Shown: positions 1-49,136 of the stretch, one piece after another
Position numbering within the stretch: position 1 is the first letter of the stretch
Layout: each line of letters starts with the position of its first letter
Assembly: GCF_040939455.1 (NCBI RefSeq)
Contig: NC_134106.1
Span: 37,904,001-37,968,000 of the forward strand
DNA length: 64,000 nt
Direction: 5' to 3'
Source: Microcebus murinus
Lineage: Eukaryota; Chordata; Mammalia; Primates; Cheirogaleidae
Made by a program: the position numbers and the translations under genes
Notes under the pieces: generated by a model
What the model saw: only the letters and a program-made list of their open reading frames with translations
Told to the model about the DNA's origin: nothing
Databases searched by the model: none

Positions 1-2221
1 TACAGGCTTTCTCAAACTCCTGTAGCACTGACTGACTACTAAGCCAGTCCCTTCAGGACTTAACTCTTCTCTGCAAGCTCTCTGAGGTCAGGAGTCGTAG
101 TTCCACGTTTCATTCTAGTGCTCACAGCCCCAGCACGTGAAGAGGGAATCATAAATATTTGTTGAATGAGTGGAGGGAATAAGCCATTGCTGGGGGAAAA
201 AAAATACAGTCTCATGTCCCAAATTGCTCAATGTTATCATTTGACATGATGGTAATTTGGGAAAGACTTTTAGCATTTCTTGTGGCTTTTGATGACTTCT
301 TTGCAAAGGAATGGAGGATAGCCTCCCAAATGACCAGACATCTCACTTCTCATCAGAGTGGAAGGGGGAAGAGTTGGGAGAAAGTGAGGGCTTGCCCTTT
401 GGCAGTGAACCAGATCCCACAGGGCTGGACATGTAACCATGTAATGGGCCCCGAATTTGGTGCTTTATAAAGCCCAGGAGAGATTCTCCACACGCTCCTT
501 TCTCTCATTCTCCTTTTTCCTTTTAGTTTGCTTTCTTTTTTCTTTTTCTTTCTTTAATAGGGTGGGGAGAAGGGGTTATGGGACGGGGGCAGAAGAGTGA
601 GGGATCCTGTGCTTTCCCCCCATCTCTTGCTGTGTTGAAATACTTTAAATTCCAGGCACCAGAAGTTCTGGCATCAAATTGGGATTAGTAAGGCAGATCG
701 TAGGATATTTCACTATTAGCATGTGATCAAGCATCAGTCCTGATTAAAAGACTGCAAATGTTATTTTCTTTGAAATTTAAGTGTCTGAAATAAATTAAAA
801 GACTAAACAAATGTTATTTTCTTTGAAATTAAACTGCCTGACCCCTTAAAATCATATTCTGTACTTGAAAAGAGTTCTCTCCGACAACTGTCCATTCCAG
901 TTGTGGCCTTTTCTTTTTTCCACCCAGAATGACGACACTGCCAGGGGGACTTCTGCCCCCTCCTTCCTGAGTATACCCAGCGCTGGCCTCTGAGGCAGCC
1001 CAGCTCTGTTTTCTCATGACACAGGGATTATTTTTGGCATTGCAGATATTTTCTCTAATGTTATTAGCCTCCCCCACCTCCTTGGTTGCCTTTTGGGGAG
1101 CAATCCTTTAGCAACCTCATGTAAATCAGAGGGTTCATTTTAGTTCAGCGTGGTCAAGGGGGTGGGTGGGAGAGAGGAGGACTGGCTTCCACTTCTGCTC
1201 CTCTGCAGTGCCCCACCCCCACTGCAGCAGGGAGGACGGGGTCCTCTCATGCTTGCTCATGAAAGAGCTTGCTTTCACTAGCTCTGTGCTCACCATTCAT
1301 CCTTTTTGCAGGCAGGCACGAGGATATGGATACCCAGAGGTGACGCTGGGGGCTGTACCTCGGGGATGGCATCTTAATGACTTGACTTGGCGGCCGTTAG
1401 AAGAGCCCCATTCAGAATGAGTTCACTCCCTGCACAGTTGGCTCGCACAGCCTCTGTCCATAGAGTCCTCTTGTTCGTGCTGCAGGAGGAAATGGAGATT
1501 TCCAAGCGGGAAGAAGCCTTCCCAATGCTTTAACTCTTCACTGAAGGGAAGAGGAGCTGCAGAGAGCAACATGAAATCTAAGTTGGCCCGGCTGCAGCTC
1601 CTGGGAGTGGAGCGATGGCCCTGGGCTGGGGATAGAGGCCAAGCCAGCCGGGATCAGTTTTTCTTTCCTGAGAGAGAAAGGAAAAGAGTAAAGGGCACGC
1701 TTGAATCGTCCCTCCAGGCAATTAGCAAGTATTTACACAGTTTGTCTGTCCTGGCCCAAGGTCCTGTGAAGGATACACAAAAGTAGAAGATGTTGTGTCT
1801 TCTACTTACAGTCCTGTTATAGGGGCAGGATGTTTGCATCGAAAAGCCAGCAAGAGACAGGGGACCTTTAATAAGGGCCAGGGAGTAAGTAATGTGGATG
1901 GGAAGTGCCACAAGGAAAGTTGCTAGGGGGCCAGGGACTCTCCTGCATAAAGTGGGGCTTGAGCTGGCCCTCGGGATGGATTTTTAAGAAATAGGGAGGG
2001 TGAGGTGATAGAAGTGGGGAGGGACATCAAAGTAGGGCTTAGTGAAATCCCATAAAGAAAGGTATAAAGAGAACAAGATTCTTCCTGGCAGAAGAGAAGA
2101 CCTGACTTGTTAGACTTCAGGTGCCTGTGGATAAAGATGGCATCAGGTAATACTAACCCTGCCATAAGGCATCTTCGCTGTGTCTTTGGCGTCCAGATCT
2201 CACGTGTCCCTGGGTCTCTTT

Positions 2222-2395
2222 CTACTCAAAGTGTGAGGTCACAGACCAGTAGCATCAGCTTTATCTGGGAGGTGGTTAGAAATGCAGACCCTCGGGTTCC
2301 AGCCAGACCCTGCTGGATCAGAAGCTGCCCCGTAACAAGACCCTGGGTGATGCGTGTGCACAGCAGAGGTTGGGAAGTGCTGCTGTGCATGACTC
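2222..2395 (+). repeat. MER5A-like fragment
   Basis: Contains 'agaccagtagcatcagcttt', 'gttagaaatgcagaccctcg' and 'ggttgggaagtgctgctg', in MER5A order. Ends are eroded, with no clear target duplication. Confidence 0.65.
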
Positions 2396-2450
2396 CACAG
2401 GCAGCTGTCAGCAGCACTAGTTCAGACCCCAGATTTGACTCAGAGTTGAC

Positions 2451-2453
<3 letters not shown>

Positions 2454-2484
<31 letters not shown>
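2454..2484. repeat. (AC)n microsatellite
   Basis: Uninterrupted AC/CA run of 31 bases, followed by an impure CA stretch. Confidence 0.98.
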
Positions 2485-2486
<2 letters not shown>

Positions 2487-2867
2487 CGCGCACACCTACA
2501 CATCTTTGTGTGTGCCCCATGACTCTTCCCAGATGGAAACCTTTTAGTCTAATTAAGAGTTGGATTAGAATTCTTATGAAACATCTAGAACAGTGAATGG
2601 CTTTGAGGAATTTGCAGAACTTAAATCACTGAAGTGGTTTTTATCCAATGTCTCCAGTTTGTACCAATTTGTACTACTTATGCTTTACTTTTTTTCGATT
2701 CAAGACCAATTTATTCTCAAGTTTTGCCAACACAGAAATAATTTCCTTGAAGTGCATTAAGTCTTTCAAATCACTTTAACACTTCTTGCTTAAAATTTCA
2801 GCTGTCATGTCTGTATTCCTATGGATACTAATTCTTAACCTCTTCCTGTATTATATTATATTTTTTT

Positions 2868-3103
<236 letters not shown>

Positions 3104-4329
3104 GTGGGATTTCAAAAGAGGTGATTAAAGTAGTATGAAGTCTGTGTGGGTTGGTCCTGGCAGGTGCCCCCAGCCAGCAGTGGCACAGCTGGGCAGCTGC
3201 AGCACACAGCCCCATCTAGGTGAAGAGGTCGAGGTCATAGGCAGGTGGGCAGACCAGTGTCAGCCTGCCTATCCTTGGAATAAAAACCAAGCACAAACTG
3301 CAGCTGCATGGCCTTGGGGCTCAGCAGCCGTTGGTGCAAGCCCGGCTGTGAGGGTGCAAACACTGTGGGTCGTGTGGTCCTGGAGGGGCAAAGCCCACAG
3401 CTGCACCTCCATTCCAATGTCCTTCTTGGCCTCCGAATCTTGATCTGGCCGAGCCATGTTGGCCTGGTCATTCTGGCCAGTGCTCCTGCTGTAATTGGAT
3501 CTTCACAGGTTAGCAGTTGCTTTCCCGTCAAAGTCCCAGCATCCCTTACAGGTGTAGTTTCCAGTGGACAAGTCCCCTGCAGGCCCAACACACCACCAGT
3601 GGCCGAGCCACCAGGGCTGAGCAGTACCCCGGAGAGCCAGGCCACCCACCCCGACAGGTGAGGCTGGAGGGCGGGGCCTCTACTTACGGTTTAGAGCTGC
3701 TGTCCCCAAACCCCTGAGCCACCTTTTCCTTTATCCTGCTGCCGTGTGATTTGTTTGTCAACTTTGTCAACTTACTTAGCTGAAGGCAGTGTTGTAGGAA
3801 CAGGATGGCTGCACACACACAAGGGTTTGAGCCAAACCACAGATTGTGCTGTTGAAAGCCTGAAAGAGCCAAAGGAAGAAGGCTGCTGATGGGTAGAAGC
3901 CCCAAGGAAAAAAGTCTAAATCAGATCTGGTAGCAGCTTCGGTGTGGGGAAATACCCTCAAGCCCAGAGAAGTGGCACCAAAGAAAACAGTCTAGTGATA
4001 ATGCAACACTTAGCCTGTGCCATCTGTAGGCTCTACTACCAAAGTAAAATTAAGAGTTTGGTTTTGGCTTTTTTAAAAAACAGATACCTCCAAGCCAAGG
4101 AAGGAAAACTATCCCACAGGGGCTAGTTTGCCAGTTGACAGTCTGAGCTAGGGCAAGAGGGTGGCTAGGGTGTCCCGCTTTGCTGCTTCCCAGACTGAGT
4201 ATATATATCCAAAAGCTCATCAAATTAAGTATCCTAGGAGCTTCATCTCCAATATACCCAGCTCAGCTAAAGCTTTCGAATGTGTAAGAGGGACCTGCTT
4301 GTTGGCATCTGGGGAACGGTTGCCCAATT

Positions 4330-4495
4330 ACAATCAAGAGTGTGGGATTTAGGGCCAGATGATGCAGGTCGAGTGCTGGCTCCGTCACTGGTGAGGGTGC
4401 AGGGCATGCCACTCCCATCCTTGGGGTCTGTTTCCTCATGTGTAAAATGGGAACGCTGTTATAGCTACATCACAAGATTGTTCCAGGATTGAACT
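4330..4495 (+). repeat. MIR SINE
   Basis: Order 'agtgctggctccgtcactgg', 'gtttcctcatgtgtaaaatg', 'acaagattgttccaggattg' fits MIR. Confidence 0.7.
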
Positions 4496-5199
4496 AGAGC
4501 AGTATGACGAGTTCTTTATTCCTGGACAGTACTATACGTGGATGTTTCCTAGTTGTACAGTAGCAGCAGCAGTGTCTCAGCTTGCTGAAATTAATTAGCC
4601 CCTTAGCTGGAGTCTGCACAGTGTCAGGGCTTGGGTGGTAGCGAACATGAGAGGCCACAGGGAGCAGTGGAGAGCCAGGCACGTGCCCCGCAGCTGCTTG
4701 CTTCCTCCCCCTTTTCATGGGTGGGGGTGCCACCGAGTCTTCTGTACATGTCACTGCACTGGATACGGTGAGGGGCGGGGAAGATGGAAAGGACACTTTA
4801 TGTTTGCATCAGGGGAAGAGATCCTGCTGACCAGGAAGAGTGGCCATCTTCTCAGAGCTGTAGCTGGATGGAGTCAAAGGAGATCTCCAGTTCAGCATAG
4901 CAGGTCATCTCTCTTCGCATGGTCTAACCTGCACATGGCATGAGGAAAGGAGGAAGCCCAAGAGAGCCAGTGACTAGATAGGGAAAGGAGGCTGCGCCCC
5001 CGTCCAAGGCTGAGACAGTTGCACATGCTGCGTTCCTTCCCTCGGATCTCTCCCTCTGAAGCACCTCTTCCCGGGCTCAGTGATGCCGGCTGTGGCCCCA
5101 GGGACGCTGATGCTGCCAGATCTCTCCACCCAGCTTCCAGAGGGGCAGGGCAGGGCGTGTCACTGTGAGGTCGCTACGGGAAGCTGGCAGCGAGCTGGA

Positions 5200-5480
5200 T
5201 ACATACCATCTTTTATTATAAAACATAATTTAAAAAACAAGACCTGGTATAAAGGTAGTCATCATAGTATTATTTATAACAGCTAAAAATTAGAAGCCAT
5301 AACTGAACAGCAGTAAAAGAAGAGTAAAATGCATTGTGATCCATCCGCACAGCATTCTATTGCTGGCTTTTTAGGAACATTTTGAAAGAATTCTTAATAA
5401 TGTGACATAATGTTGAATAAAAAGAGCAAAGTAAAAAATCTATAAATCCAAGGAGATCTCCATTTGTTTTCTTCATACCT
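5200..5480 (+). repeat. Decayed L1 tail-like segment
   Basis: 'tatttataacagctaaaaat' and 'tgttgaataaaaagagcaaa' recall the ends of old L1/HAL1 copies. Heavily eroded. Confidence 0.4.
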
Positions 5481-5789
5481 TTCTGTGTTTTTTAAGCTGC
5501 CTATACTCAATATGTATCACTTTTATCTCCACCAAAGCATTTTTTAAAAGAGAATCGTGTTTTAGAAAAAGCTGAGTTACCAGATGGATGGATAATGAAG
5601 GTCTGTTTGTAATGTTTAGTGCCACTTGGCAGCCTGCTGTCTGTCCATGGGGCCTTGAGAAAGAACTCGGGGGATTTTCAATTTCACCTATTCTCATTAT
5701 TTTTCTAAGCCTCAATTTTCTCATCTCTAAAATGGGAATAATGGTAGCTGCTGTTTCTATCCTACTGTGTAAAATTTACAGATTTATTT

Positions 5790-5831
5790 AACAGATTTAC
5801 AGATTCACTTAACAGATTTACAGATTCACTT
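5790..5831. repeat. 21-bp tandem repeat
   Basis: Two perfect copies of a 21-bp unit beginning AACAGATTTACAGATTCACT, preceded by a diverged third copy from about 5773. Confidence 0.9.
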
Positions 5832-5914
5832 ATAATGGGCTTTATAAGCTATAGTGTGTGATACAGATGTAAAGTGGTATTATTCACTAATGTGTAGAAT
5901 TAAGAGTGCCCCGC

Positions 5915-6272
5915 TGTCTTTATTTGGTCTGCTACAGCAAATACCATAAACCAAGTGGCTTAGAAATGACAGAGATTTCTTTCTCATAGTTCTGGAGCCT
6001 GGGAAGTCCAAGGTCAAGGTGCCAGAAGAGTCAGCGTCTAGCGAGGGCCCACTTTCTGGCTCACAGATGGTGCTTTCTCACTGTGTCTCCACATGTGGAA
6101 GGGGCAAAGGGTCTTACTTGGGCCCCTTTTAAAAGGGCACTAATGCCATGCACGAGGGCTCCACCCTCATGACTTAATCACCCCCAAAGGCCCTGTCTTC
6201 AAATACTATCACATTGGGAGGGAAGATTTCAACATATGACTTTGGGGGGATCCAAACATTCAGACCATAACA
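5915..6272 (-). mobile_element. MLT1 LTR (ERVL-MaLR), antisense solo LTR
   Basis: The reverse complement starts TGTTATGGTCTGAATGTTTG and ends CCAAATAAAGACA, with the MLT1 landmarks 'catgagggtggagccctc', 'attagtgcccttttaaaa' and 'cttggacttcccaggctcca'. Flanks CCCGC (left) and TCCGC (right) give a 4-of-5 target duplication, as expected for an LTR. No internal coding sequence is present. Confidence 0.85.
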
Positions 6273-6313
6273 TCCGCTAAGGCTTAGGCTTGGTGATACT
6301 GAGAGCTGTGCCC

Positions 6314-6441
6314 ACCTGCTGGGGATAAGTTATAGGCTTCTCCCAAGATGGTAGTTTTAGGGAATGGCTACCTTTTTTGTGTCCTCTATTTCAAATCTCT
6401 GTCTCATTATTTTCACTTCCCTCTTTCTATCAGCCACAGCA
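6314..6441 (+). repeat. Local direct duplication, copy 1 (128 bp)
   Basis: Aligns without gaps to 7505-7632 (offset 1191), with 11 differences in 128 bases (about 91% identity). Shared core examples are 'cttctcccaagatggt' and 'tttcaaatctctgtctcatt'. I do not recognise it as a dispersed family. Confidence 0.9.
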
Positions 6442-7504
6442 CAGGGACAGTTCATCACAGCTTCCCTGTGCGGTTCATGCACAGCTTTCCCAGCTGGGCT
6501 GGGGACACCACATGTCCTGAGGTTATGCAAGAAGCTGCGTTATCTGGAGCCCCAGATGGGCTACTTGGTAATTGAATCTGCTGCTCCCTTCTCTGAGACT
6601 GCCTAGGGCAGAGAAGACCAGCAGATAAGCATTTCCAGCCAGCCCCAAGCAGAATTGACCATTAGAGGGCCATGTTGGGTGGGCCCCAGACATTACTGTC
6701 AACTCTGAATGCAGTCCAGGCCCTACGCTCCAGGGACACAGACCATCCGAGCAGGTCAGGGAGCTGCACTGCGGCTCAGCCCCAGAGGAGGGGTGAGGGG
6801 AGGTTGAGATATGGGAGACTTTCCAGGATTCCTCCTTCAGGGAAAGGGTGAGTGAAAGCATCCATTCCTGTTTTAGCCACTCCAGCCCTCATGTCTTCTT
6901 TGTCGCCTCTTGTAGGACTTTTGATATACTAGCCTGGATTATTAACCTCCCAGCTGGGCTGTGGTGTCCTTCAGGACAGAGTCCATGCCCTCACAAGACG
7001 TATATGTGTATGTTAAAGTGTATTGATGCCATTTTACCCTTGTCAAGGTCTGTCTGATCTGCTTAGTTCCTCCTGAATTTGCTAACTTAACATCTTCTAT
7101 TTTGACTGGCTAACATTGACGCCTTTCCCTCCTCTGTGTAATAGATTCCCCTACTAATCACTACAGGCTTTGAACATCAGAATGTACCCAGAAAGTTGGC
7201 CACTGGAACATTGCCTTCATCTAAAACATTTTTGCCACTCCTTTGGAATTGCTCTCAGAGCCAGGACCATTCTTTTGAATACCTTCAATTGTGGCATAAG
7301 CCTTATCTCTGGAGGGCACATTGTATTCTTTCAAACAACCGTGATCTATCCACAGCCAAGTCTGGAGACTAAAGGGGTGGGTAGGCTGGATGATATTGTT
7401 TGGAGTTTCAAGTGAAGTGTGTCCTACAAAGAGTCATGCCTGATTTTCTTACGTGGCTCTGAAATTAACTCTAACTACTTCTCTAGATTCTTAGAGCCAT
7501 GGCC

Positions 7505-7632
7505 ACCTACTGGGACTAAGTTATAAGCTTCTCCCAAGATGGTGGTTTTAGGGAGTAGCTGCCTTTTTTGTGTCCTCTGTTTCAAATCTCTGTCTCATTA
7601 TTGTCACCTCCCTCTTTCTATCAGCCACAGCA
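7505..7632 (+). repeat. Local direct duplication, copy 2 (128 bp)
   Basis: Second copy of 6314-6441 in the same orientation and gap-free, 1.06 kb downstream of the end of copy 1. Confidence 0.9.
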
Positions 7633-7799
7633 TCTGGTATACAGATACACCAGCTCCTAGATAAATAACTGCTTGGCTTATAATAGTGACTCCAAATTTG
7701 CTGGGACACTGACTGTGGGTGCAGCGTGCAATAGAGGGAGAAAGATCGTAGTTAGGTTTTAGAAGTGAACTGGGTTTTCAGTCTTCTGCAGATATGTGA

Positions 7800-7874
7800 T
7801 CACAGGCCCAGGAATCTCTGTGTTAATAAGTCTTCCAGGTGATTCTGATGCAAACCAAAGTTGAGAACCACTGC
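7800..7874 (+). repeat. MER5-type fragment, right end
   Basis: Ends with 'ccaggtgattctgatgcaaa' and 'agttgagaaccactg', the right terminus of a MER5/hAT-Charlie element; the left part is missing or unrecognisable. Confidence 0.6.
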
Positions 7875-8075
7875 TCTGCACAATGAGAGCAAAAACGCTG
7901 CGTAATTTAAGGGAGGATCAAACGAGATTGTTTCTGAAATACACCTAGCCCCCAGTATCCTTTTCCTCCTACTCTTTAAGGTGACACAGCTGTTTGAATC
8001 TCAAAAAAACATTTAACTCCAAATTTCACCCCCTTCACCCCCCAAAAAAGCCCTTTTGAAACAGACTGCTTTGAA

Positions 8076-8239
8076 TAGTGGTCCTCAGCCCTGGCTGTAC
8101 GTGGGGAGCTTTTAAACACCAATGCCCAGCCTGCACCTCAGACCTATTAAATCACAAATCTCCAGGGATAGGACCCAGGTATCAGATTTTTAAGGGTCCT
8201 CTGGTGATTCTAGTGAGCAGCCAAGACTGAGAACCACCG
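8076..8239 (+). mobile_element. MER5A-like hAT-Charlie element
   Basis: Starts TAGTGGTCCTCAGCCCTGG and ends GACTGAGAACCACCG, imperfect 15-bp inverted ends of the MER5 type. Internal 'tctccagggataggaccc' agrees. Flanks GCTTTGAA and GCTTTGGT match 6 of 8, fitting the 8-bp duplication of hAT elements. Confidence 0.8.
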
Positions 8240-9469
8240 GCTTTGGTTCTGTTCTAATTTAATCTATGAAGCAATCAGCTGCTAAGGTGGGGGCCAGTGG
8301 GTCCTCCTGGCCTCTGGGACCTGAAGCTGGGCGTGTTTCTCCCATCGGGCAGCCACTGTGCAGCAGCCACACCGCCCTATTGAAGGGTCACTAGATCCCT
8401 CCCAATTGCATTTGACCTTCATCTCCTCCATTCACAGCCTCCTGTGAATTGGCACCAGCACAGAATTTCACCACCAACCAATAGACTGACCCAAGCTGGC
8501 TTAATTAGCTTCAGTGACTTGCTGAAATCCATTCTGCTGCTAAGCCATTTAACCGTATAGTGTAATAGGCATATTGTTTCAGTACCTAGATGGCCCCAGG
8601 CATTAGGCACGTGAGTCCTAATCACTCTAAATGTCAGGAATCTAGCTAATTAAGCAACCATCCCCTTGGTGCAGCTGGTGACATCTTAGGGCCCCACTTG
8701 AGGCTGTGTTCATGTCGAAGTCAGAAGCCAGGATCATCTTGACCAAAAGCAGATCATCTTTAGATTAATGACTTAAGTAGGGATCCCTAAGCCACGCTTG
8801 GAGCAATGACCCAAAAGTTAAGAAGATGTTTTTACGATAATGAAGCTCTGGTCAAAGAGGTTTTTCCTGGTCAAGCTATAGCACATACCTGGTGTCGTTT
8901 TTTTCTGCACAGTCAGTTTTGTTTTATCTTTTGACTGGCTGCTGGGTTCCTACGTGGCTGCTTCCTTTAGTTGGGATCAAATGTCTCAGAATGTGAGTTT
9001 CCAACTTGGACAGAGTGAGTATGTTTCTGCATATTAAAATGTCAAAAAAGAAAAAGAAAACAGAAAGTGCTTGTTCTCCCTCCACCTGCAGTGTGGATAG
9101 ATACTGCAGCAGGATCAGACTTGCTGCTTTTACAGAGCACTGTGGGGTTGCATCTGATAACACCCCACCGCACACTAAGCCCTACAGCAAGGGGCCTGCA
9201 TCTGCTGAGGCCCCCAACACCCCATTGGAACTCGTACACTGGTTCTTAATCCTGCTCCTGAGGTTCCAGATCTTTTCCTAAAGTGAATGGGTACTCAAGG
9301 ATAGAGTCTTCCCCCACAGAATTTTTGTCACTATATCTTTTTCTCATTTCAGCCCTCCTCTTCTCCCCAGAGTGTGTTTGAACATCCAATTTGTGGGAAA
9401 TTATCTAACACAGCACTGGGCATATCACAATTGTACAATAAATAATAGTTTCCTTGTTGCCAATGGAAA

Positions 9470-9670
9470 AACTTTTGATCTTGGACCCAGAAGAACTAGG
9501 TCTGAGACAATGTTTTGTAGCAAACTATTTAATCTCTCTAAATCTACACATCCTCATCTATTAAATGGGAATGATAGTTCCTATCTCTCAGGGTTGTTTC
9601 AAGAATCAAATGAGATAACACATGTAAAACAAAAAGTGCTTTCTGAACCCCTAAAACATTGTAAGGACTT
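9470..9670 (+). repeat. MIR SINE
   Basis: 'tttaatctctctaaatctac', 'tctattaaatgggaatgata' and 'ctcagggttgtttcaagaat' fit the MIR core and tail. Confidence 0.75.
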
Positions 9671-9819
9671 TGTGATTTGCCCTTCTAGGTTCAGCTGAAA
9701 TTCTAACCTCCCTGGCTTTTAGACCAAAAAACTGCCTAAGATTCTCAATCTTTTTTTTTTTCCAAAAAGTTAAGATGTTGCTGCTCCTTTATTTCTTGCT
9801 AAAGCCACTATCTCCTACA

Positions 9820-10000
9820 GTTAAGCAGTGAAAAGAGTATTGGCTCAGGAAGAGGGAGGGTTCTAGCCCTAGCTCTGCCACTGATTAGCTGGATTGCCCT
9901 AAGCATGTAACTTAGCCTGGTCTGGTCTCAGTTTCCAGATCTGTGAAAGGGGGCGGATGATAATGCCTATCATGCTCACCTTGGTTGCAAGGATGGAATT
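9820..10000 (+). repeat. MIR SINE
   Basis: 'agccctagctctgccactga', 'ctcagtttccagatctgtga' and 'gttgcaaggatgg' follow MIR order. Confidence 0.78.
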
Positions 10001-10064
10001 AGGGAGCCTCGGTGTGTTTCAGCGCTTCTTAGTATGTCTGCTCACTGGCTATCGACCTTCCAAG

Positions 10065-10250
10065 GGCTTCTATGGGCATTGGCTTTGTGACCTTAGGCAA
10101 ATGACATTATATCTGAGCTTCGGTTTCCACATCTGTAAATTGTGCAAACCATACCTACAATAGTGCGCTGTTAGTAAGATTGTAATGAAATAATATATGT
10201 AAAGTCCTTGGTGCAGCAGGAGGTACAAAAGTTGGTGTCAATAAATGTTT
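10065..10250 (+). repeat. MIR SINE
   Basis: 'tgaccttaggcaaatgacat', 'ggtttccacatctgtaaatt' and the tail 'tgtcaataaatgtt' fit MIR. Two MIRs lie back to back here. Confidence 0.75.
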
Positions 10251-11419
10251 GCATGGTTGGAAGAACATAGCAGGACTCCAATGTCAAATGCCATTCTCAG
10301 AGAGAGCACTGACTCTGATTGCCTTTCCCCTACCTGGCTCTTCCTCTCTTCCTTGTCAGGTCTTCTACTCATAAGAAGGAGCAATGGCAAAGGGAAGCTC
10401 GTGCATGTAGATGTTGGTGCGAGTGCCACAGCCTGTGCTGGGATCTCTTCCACTCCAGGATGGCTTCTCTAGGTGCCCCCAATGACTGGGTTATGTGTTG
10501 ATGATTCTTTTGTTGGAGAGTGGGATTAATGCTGGAGAATGGAATTCAGCACCTTTTACCCGGCCCTCCTGACCCACGGCGTAGTGTGTGTAGTTTCAGT
10601 GTCCCGTCCCCTTCCCACTTTCCTCTCCTATGCCAGAATGCCTGCAAACCTTTAATCCGCAATCCAAACCTTTTTCTCCACAATCGAAGGTCAGGGTTAA
10701 AATGAGAACAGGAGGGACTAATACACAAACTGCCACTAAAGGTTTAGTTGGGGCAAGTTCTGAGGATGGGAAAGGGTGGGGTGCAGGGGTAGGTAATCTT
10801 GAGAGTTGGAAGTCAGGGAGAGAAGGAAACAGGAGTTAGATAAAGGAAACAGAAAAGGGACATGGGACAAGAAAAACAGTTTCGCTCATTTCACAATTTT
10901 TCTGAAGGTTCTCCCCGGCCATCAACAGCTATTGGTCAATTCTTCCTGCAGTCTGAGTACATGACACTTCACCCATCTATGGAGCGGGACATTCTGTTTA
11001 AGTGAAGCATGTCGTAAAGTCAAAACAGTGCTTCTGCCCCAAATCTTGAGGGGTTTGAGAGGCATGCCAACATTCCATAAATCCCAAAATACTGATTCTT
11101 CTGTCCAGATAACAGGCTGCAAAGCCAAACAAAAGGAGAAGCAGCCCCTGGCTTTGGAAATCTTGGAAGGCAGAACAGAGTGAGCCTGCTGGAGCTGGCT
11201 GGACTGAGGCCTTGAGAGCCATCAACTGCATTGGACACTTTTAAAAAAAAATAAAAACCAAGCTTGTTTCTTTATTAAACAAGCATTATAGGTTATTTTT
11301 GGAAACATAAGAAAATACTGATAAGCACTACAAAACAAAGCAAAAAACAAAACAAAAATACATCCCTCCCCTCCCACTTCAGTTCCCTTTGACTACTAAC
11401 AGTTTTGAGTAGAGAGAGA

Positions 11420-11680
11420 CAGAGCGGTCACTGGTGGTTAAGTACCTGGATTCTGGAGCCCACCTGCCCAGTGCAAAGCCTGGGCAGTGGGCATTTACCT
11501 GCTAGAGGCCATTGGTAGATTACCCAGCCTCTAGGGGCCAGCTTCCACCTCTGTAAATTAGAAATAATAATAATACTTGCTTCCAAAGGTAGTTGTGTGA
11601 GTTAAAGATGCTAACGTATTGTTTAAAATAGTACCTGGACTATTGTAAGTACTATGTGATACCTATAATTATGTTATTAT
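11420..11680 (+). repeat. MIR SINE
   Basis: 'cactggtggttaagtacctg' at the start, 'cttccacctctgtaaattag' in the middle and 'agtacctggactattgtaag' near the end give a nearly full-length MIR. Confidence 0.78.
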
Positions 11681-12842
11681 TTTATTCTAGGCTTTTTCCT
11701 ATATAGTTTATAGGAAGTAGTATGTATAATACATAAATTTCTAGAAAATAGAATTGTCCTGTACTATTTTGTAACTTCTTCTCATAATCATCTTTTCATG
11801 GACAGATTTTTAAATTAGTATTAACTAACACTGATTGCTTATAGTTGGGATAGGCCTGGTGCCAAAGATTTTATGTAAATTCCTACATTTGGTCTTCACT
11901 ATAACTCTGAAGTGTAATACCATTATTATCATTTTTCAAATTAGGAAACTGAAGCTAAGGATTTTAAATAATTTGCTTACAGAGCTAGCAAGCAGAAAAG
12001 TTAGAATTCCAACCCAGACATTCTGCCTTTTAAACTTTCCTGTGTTAGAATGGGACCTGGGCTTTATAAGAAGATCCAGGATTTCTTGAGGACTTCCTGA
12101 AAAAGGGATGCTTTAGTGTGGGTCACCTTTCTTTCCATCCTGCAACAAAAAGGACAATGAGCATGAGACAGGCTGGCAGCCTGTCCTGGCAGGGCTTAGG
12201 GAGAAAACATATTTGTGCCACTCCCTTTTAACCCTTGACAGGTATGCACTTTGGTACTCCAGACTGATGAATGTCTGACTCAGTGTTCTTGGGCTATAAC
12301 TGCATTTTGAATTTTTACTGTGGAAATCACTCTCTGATATGAAATGAGATCTAAGGTCCAGTACTAGGCTTCATTTTTTTCTCAATGTGTCTTATCCAGA
12401 AGAAGAGAATAGTTTTTTATCTTGTTCTCCAGAGCCTTTGACAGAGCCACCGGGGCCCCTGGTGATAGCTTCCTCACCCTTCTCCTTCCATCCCTGGATA
12501 CTCAACCCCTGTCCCCAGATAACCCAGGACCAGGTCAGGTCCAAGGCATTGCTAGTTAAGTAATTTAATCAGCAAGTCTTTGCCCAACCCCCACCCACGC
12601 GAAGACCTGTTCTGGACACCATGGGGAATGCAAGAGGAGGAAGGTGGTTGAGAGGACACCAGTACACACAGAGGCAGAACAAACGATATAAAACAGGTTT
12701 CATGTGGCTTGCATGTGGCTCAGACGACTGGTGTAGGCCCAGATCAGTGCAGTGGAAGAGTCTGACTGCACTGAGGTTGGGGGGCCAGGGGGATGTCTTG
12801 GCCAGGTATGTAATAGGATGACAATGATCTTTTAGGGCTTAA

Positions 12843-49136
<36,294 letters not shown>

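Noticed and set aside
2107..2547. 146-codon + strand ORF in intron 1
   Set aside because: Runs through a MER5A-like fragment and the CA microsatellite; composition is repeat-driven.
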